A stretch of 5,502 nt of DNA, taken from Clostridiales bacterium. GTDB lineage: Bacteria; Bacillota; Clostridia; Oscillospirales; QAMX01. The stretch lies in assembly GCA_012841675.1 (NCBI GenBank), contig DUUG01000256.1, positions 1-5,502 on the forward strand. The letters run 5' to 3'. A program made the translations under genes and the position numbers. The notes under the pieces were generated by a model. The model saw nothing but the letters and a program-made list of their open reading frames with translations, had not been told where the DNA came from and did not search any database. Below are positions 5,464-5,502 of this stretch, piece by piece. Numbering within the stretch: position 1 is the stretch's first letter; the number at the start of each line of letters is the position of its first letter.

Positions 5464-5502
5464 TTAATCTTTATATAATTCTGCCAAAATCGCTTCCACT
5501 TC
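5464..5502 (-). CDS. Possible C-terminus of a convergent gene (partial, 12 codons)
   Basis: Read on the minus strand from the right edge, one frame gives EVEAILAELYKD and then TAA at 5466-5464. The peptide has an ordinary amphipathic helical composition, like many protein ends. Its stop lies 14 bases from a terminator that would work in that direction. This is the whole of the evidence: twelve codons are too few to exclude chance, and no family can be named. The alternative is non-coding sequence upstream of a + strand gene, as a TATAAT occurs at 5474-5479 on that strand without a matching -35. Confidence 0.4.
   Translation of the reverse strand, partial: EVEAILAELYKD

Noticed and set aside
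5474..5479. Perfect TATAAT as a promoter for a gene to the right
   Set aside because: No acceptable -35 lies 16-18 bases upstream (CTCCTT or neighbours), and the same bases read plausibly as codons of a convergent gene. It remains possible.

Overview
The window carries the classical HrcA-controlled heat-shock operon of a Gram-positive Firmicute, in the order hrcA-grpE-dnaK-dnaJ, all on the + strand. Upstream is the 3' end of a cell-wall-anchored surface protein. At the right edge there may be the last codons of a convergent gene. The host is most likely a member of the Clostridia, perhaps an Oscillospirales/Ruminococcaceae-type gut bacterium (inference). The reasons are: the hrcA-first gene order with a CIRCE operator; a DnaK lacking the ~24-residue insertion in the ATPase domain that Gram-negative DnaKs carry; an LPETG sortase signal, which implies a monoderm wall; strong GGGAGG-type ribosome binding sites; and a base composition slightly above half G+C by eye. 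The genus cannot be read from the sequence.

Layout. 1-302: C-terminal tail of a Pro/Thr/Glu-rich LPXTG surface protein. 324-370: its rho-independent terminator. 427-490: a sigma-A promoter whose -10 abuts a perfect and unusually extended CIRCE operator. 508-1638: hrcA. 1638-2261: grpE, overlapping hrcA by one base (TAATG). 2310-4148: dnaK, after a 48-base AT-rich gap. 4173-4200: a strong hairpin without a real U-tract between dnaK and dnaJ. 4248-5405: dnaJ. 5419-5450: a strong terminator that is symmetrical enough to work in both directions. 5464-5502 (minus): a possible convergent CDS end.

How the genes work together. HrcA is the repressor that binds CIRCE at its own promoter. DnaK is the Hsp70 ATPase. 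DnaJ delivers substrates and stimulates ATP hydrolysis, and GrpE exchanges the nucleotide. Regulation therefore feeds back on a complete chaperone machine. All four proteins look intact, with their family signature residues present. Stop/start overlap, internal hairpins and different gaps between genes suggest that stoichiometry is set after transcription initiation.

I do not see an undescribed system here. The observations worth a second look are fine-scale: the 16-bp-arm CIRCE at the predicted transcription start, the dnaK-dnaJ intergenic hairpin, the repetitive Ala/Glu/Gln N-terminus of GrpE, the charged C-terminal tail of HrcA that also encodes the grpE ribosome binding site, and the surface-protein anchor upstream.
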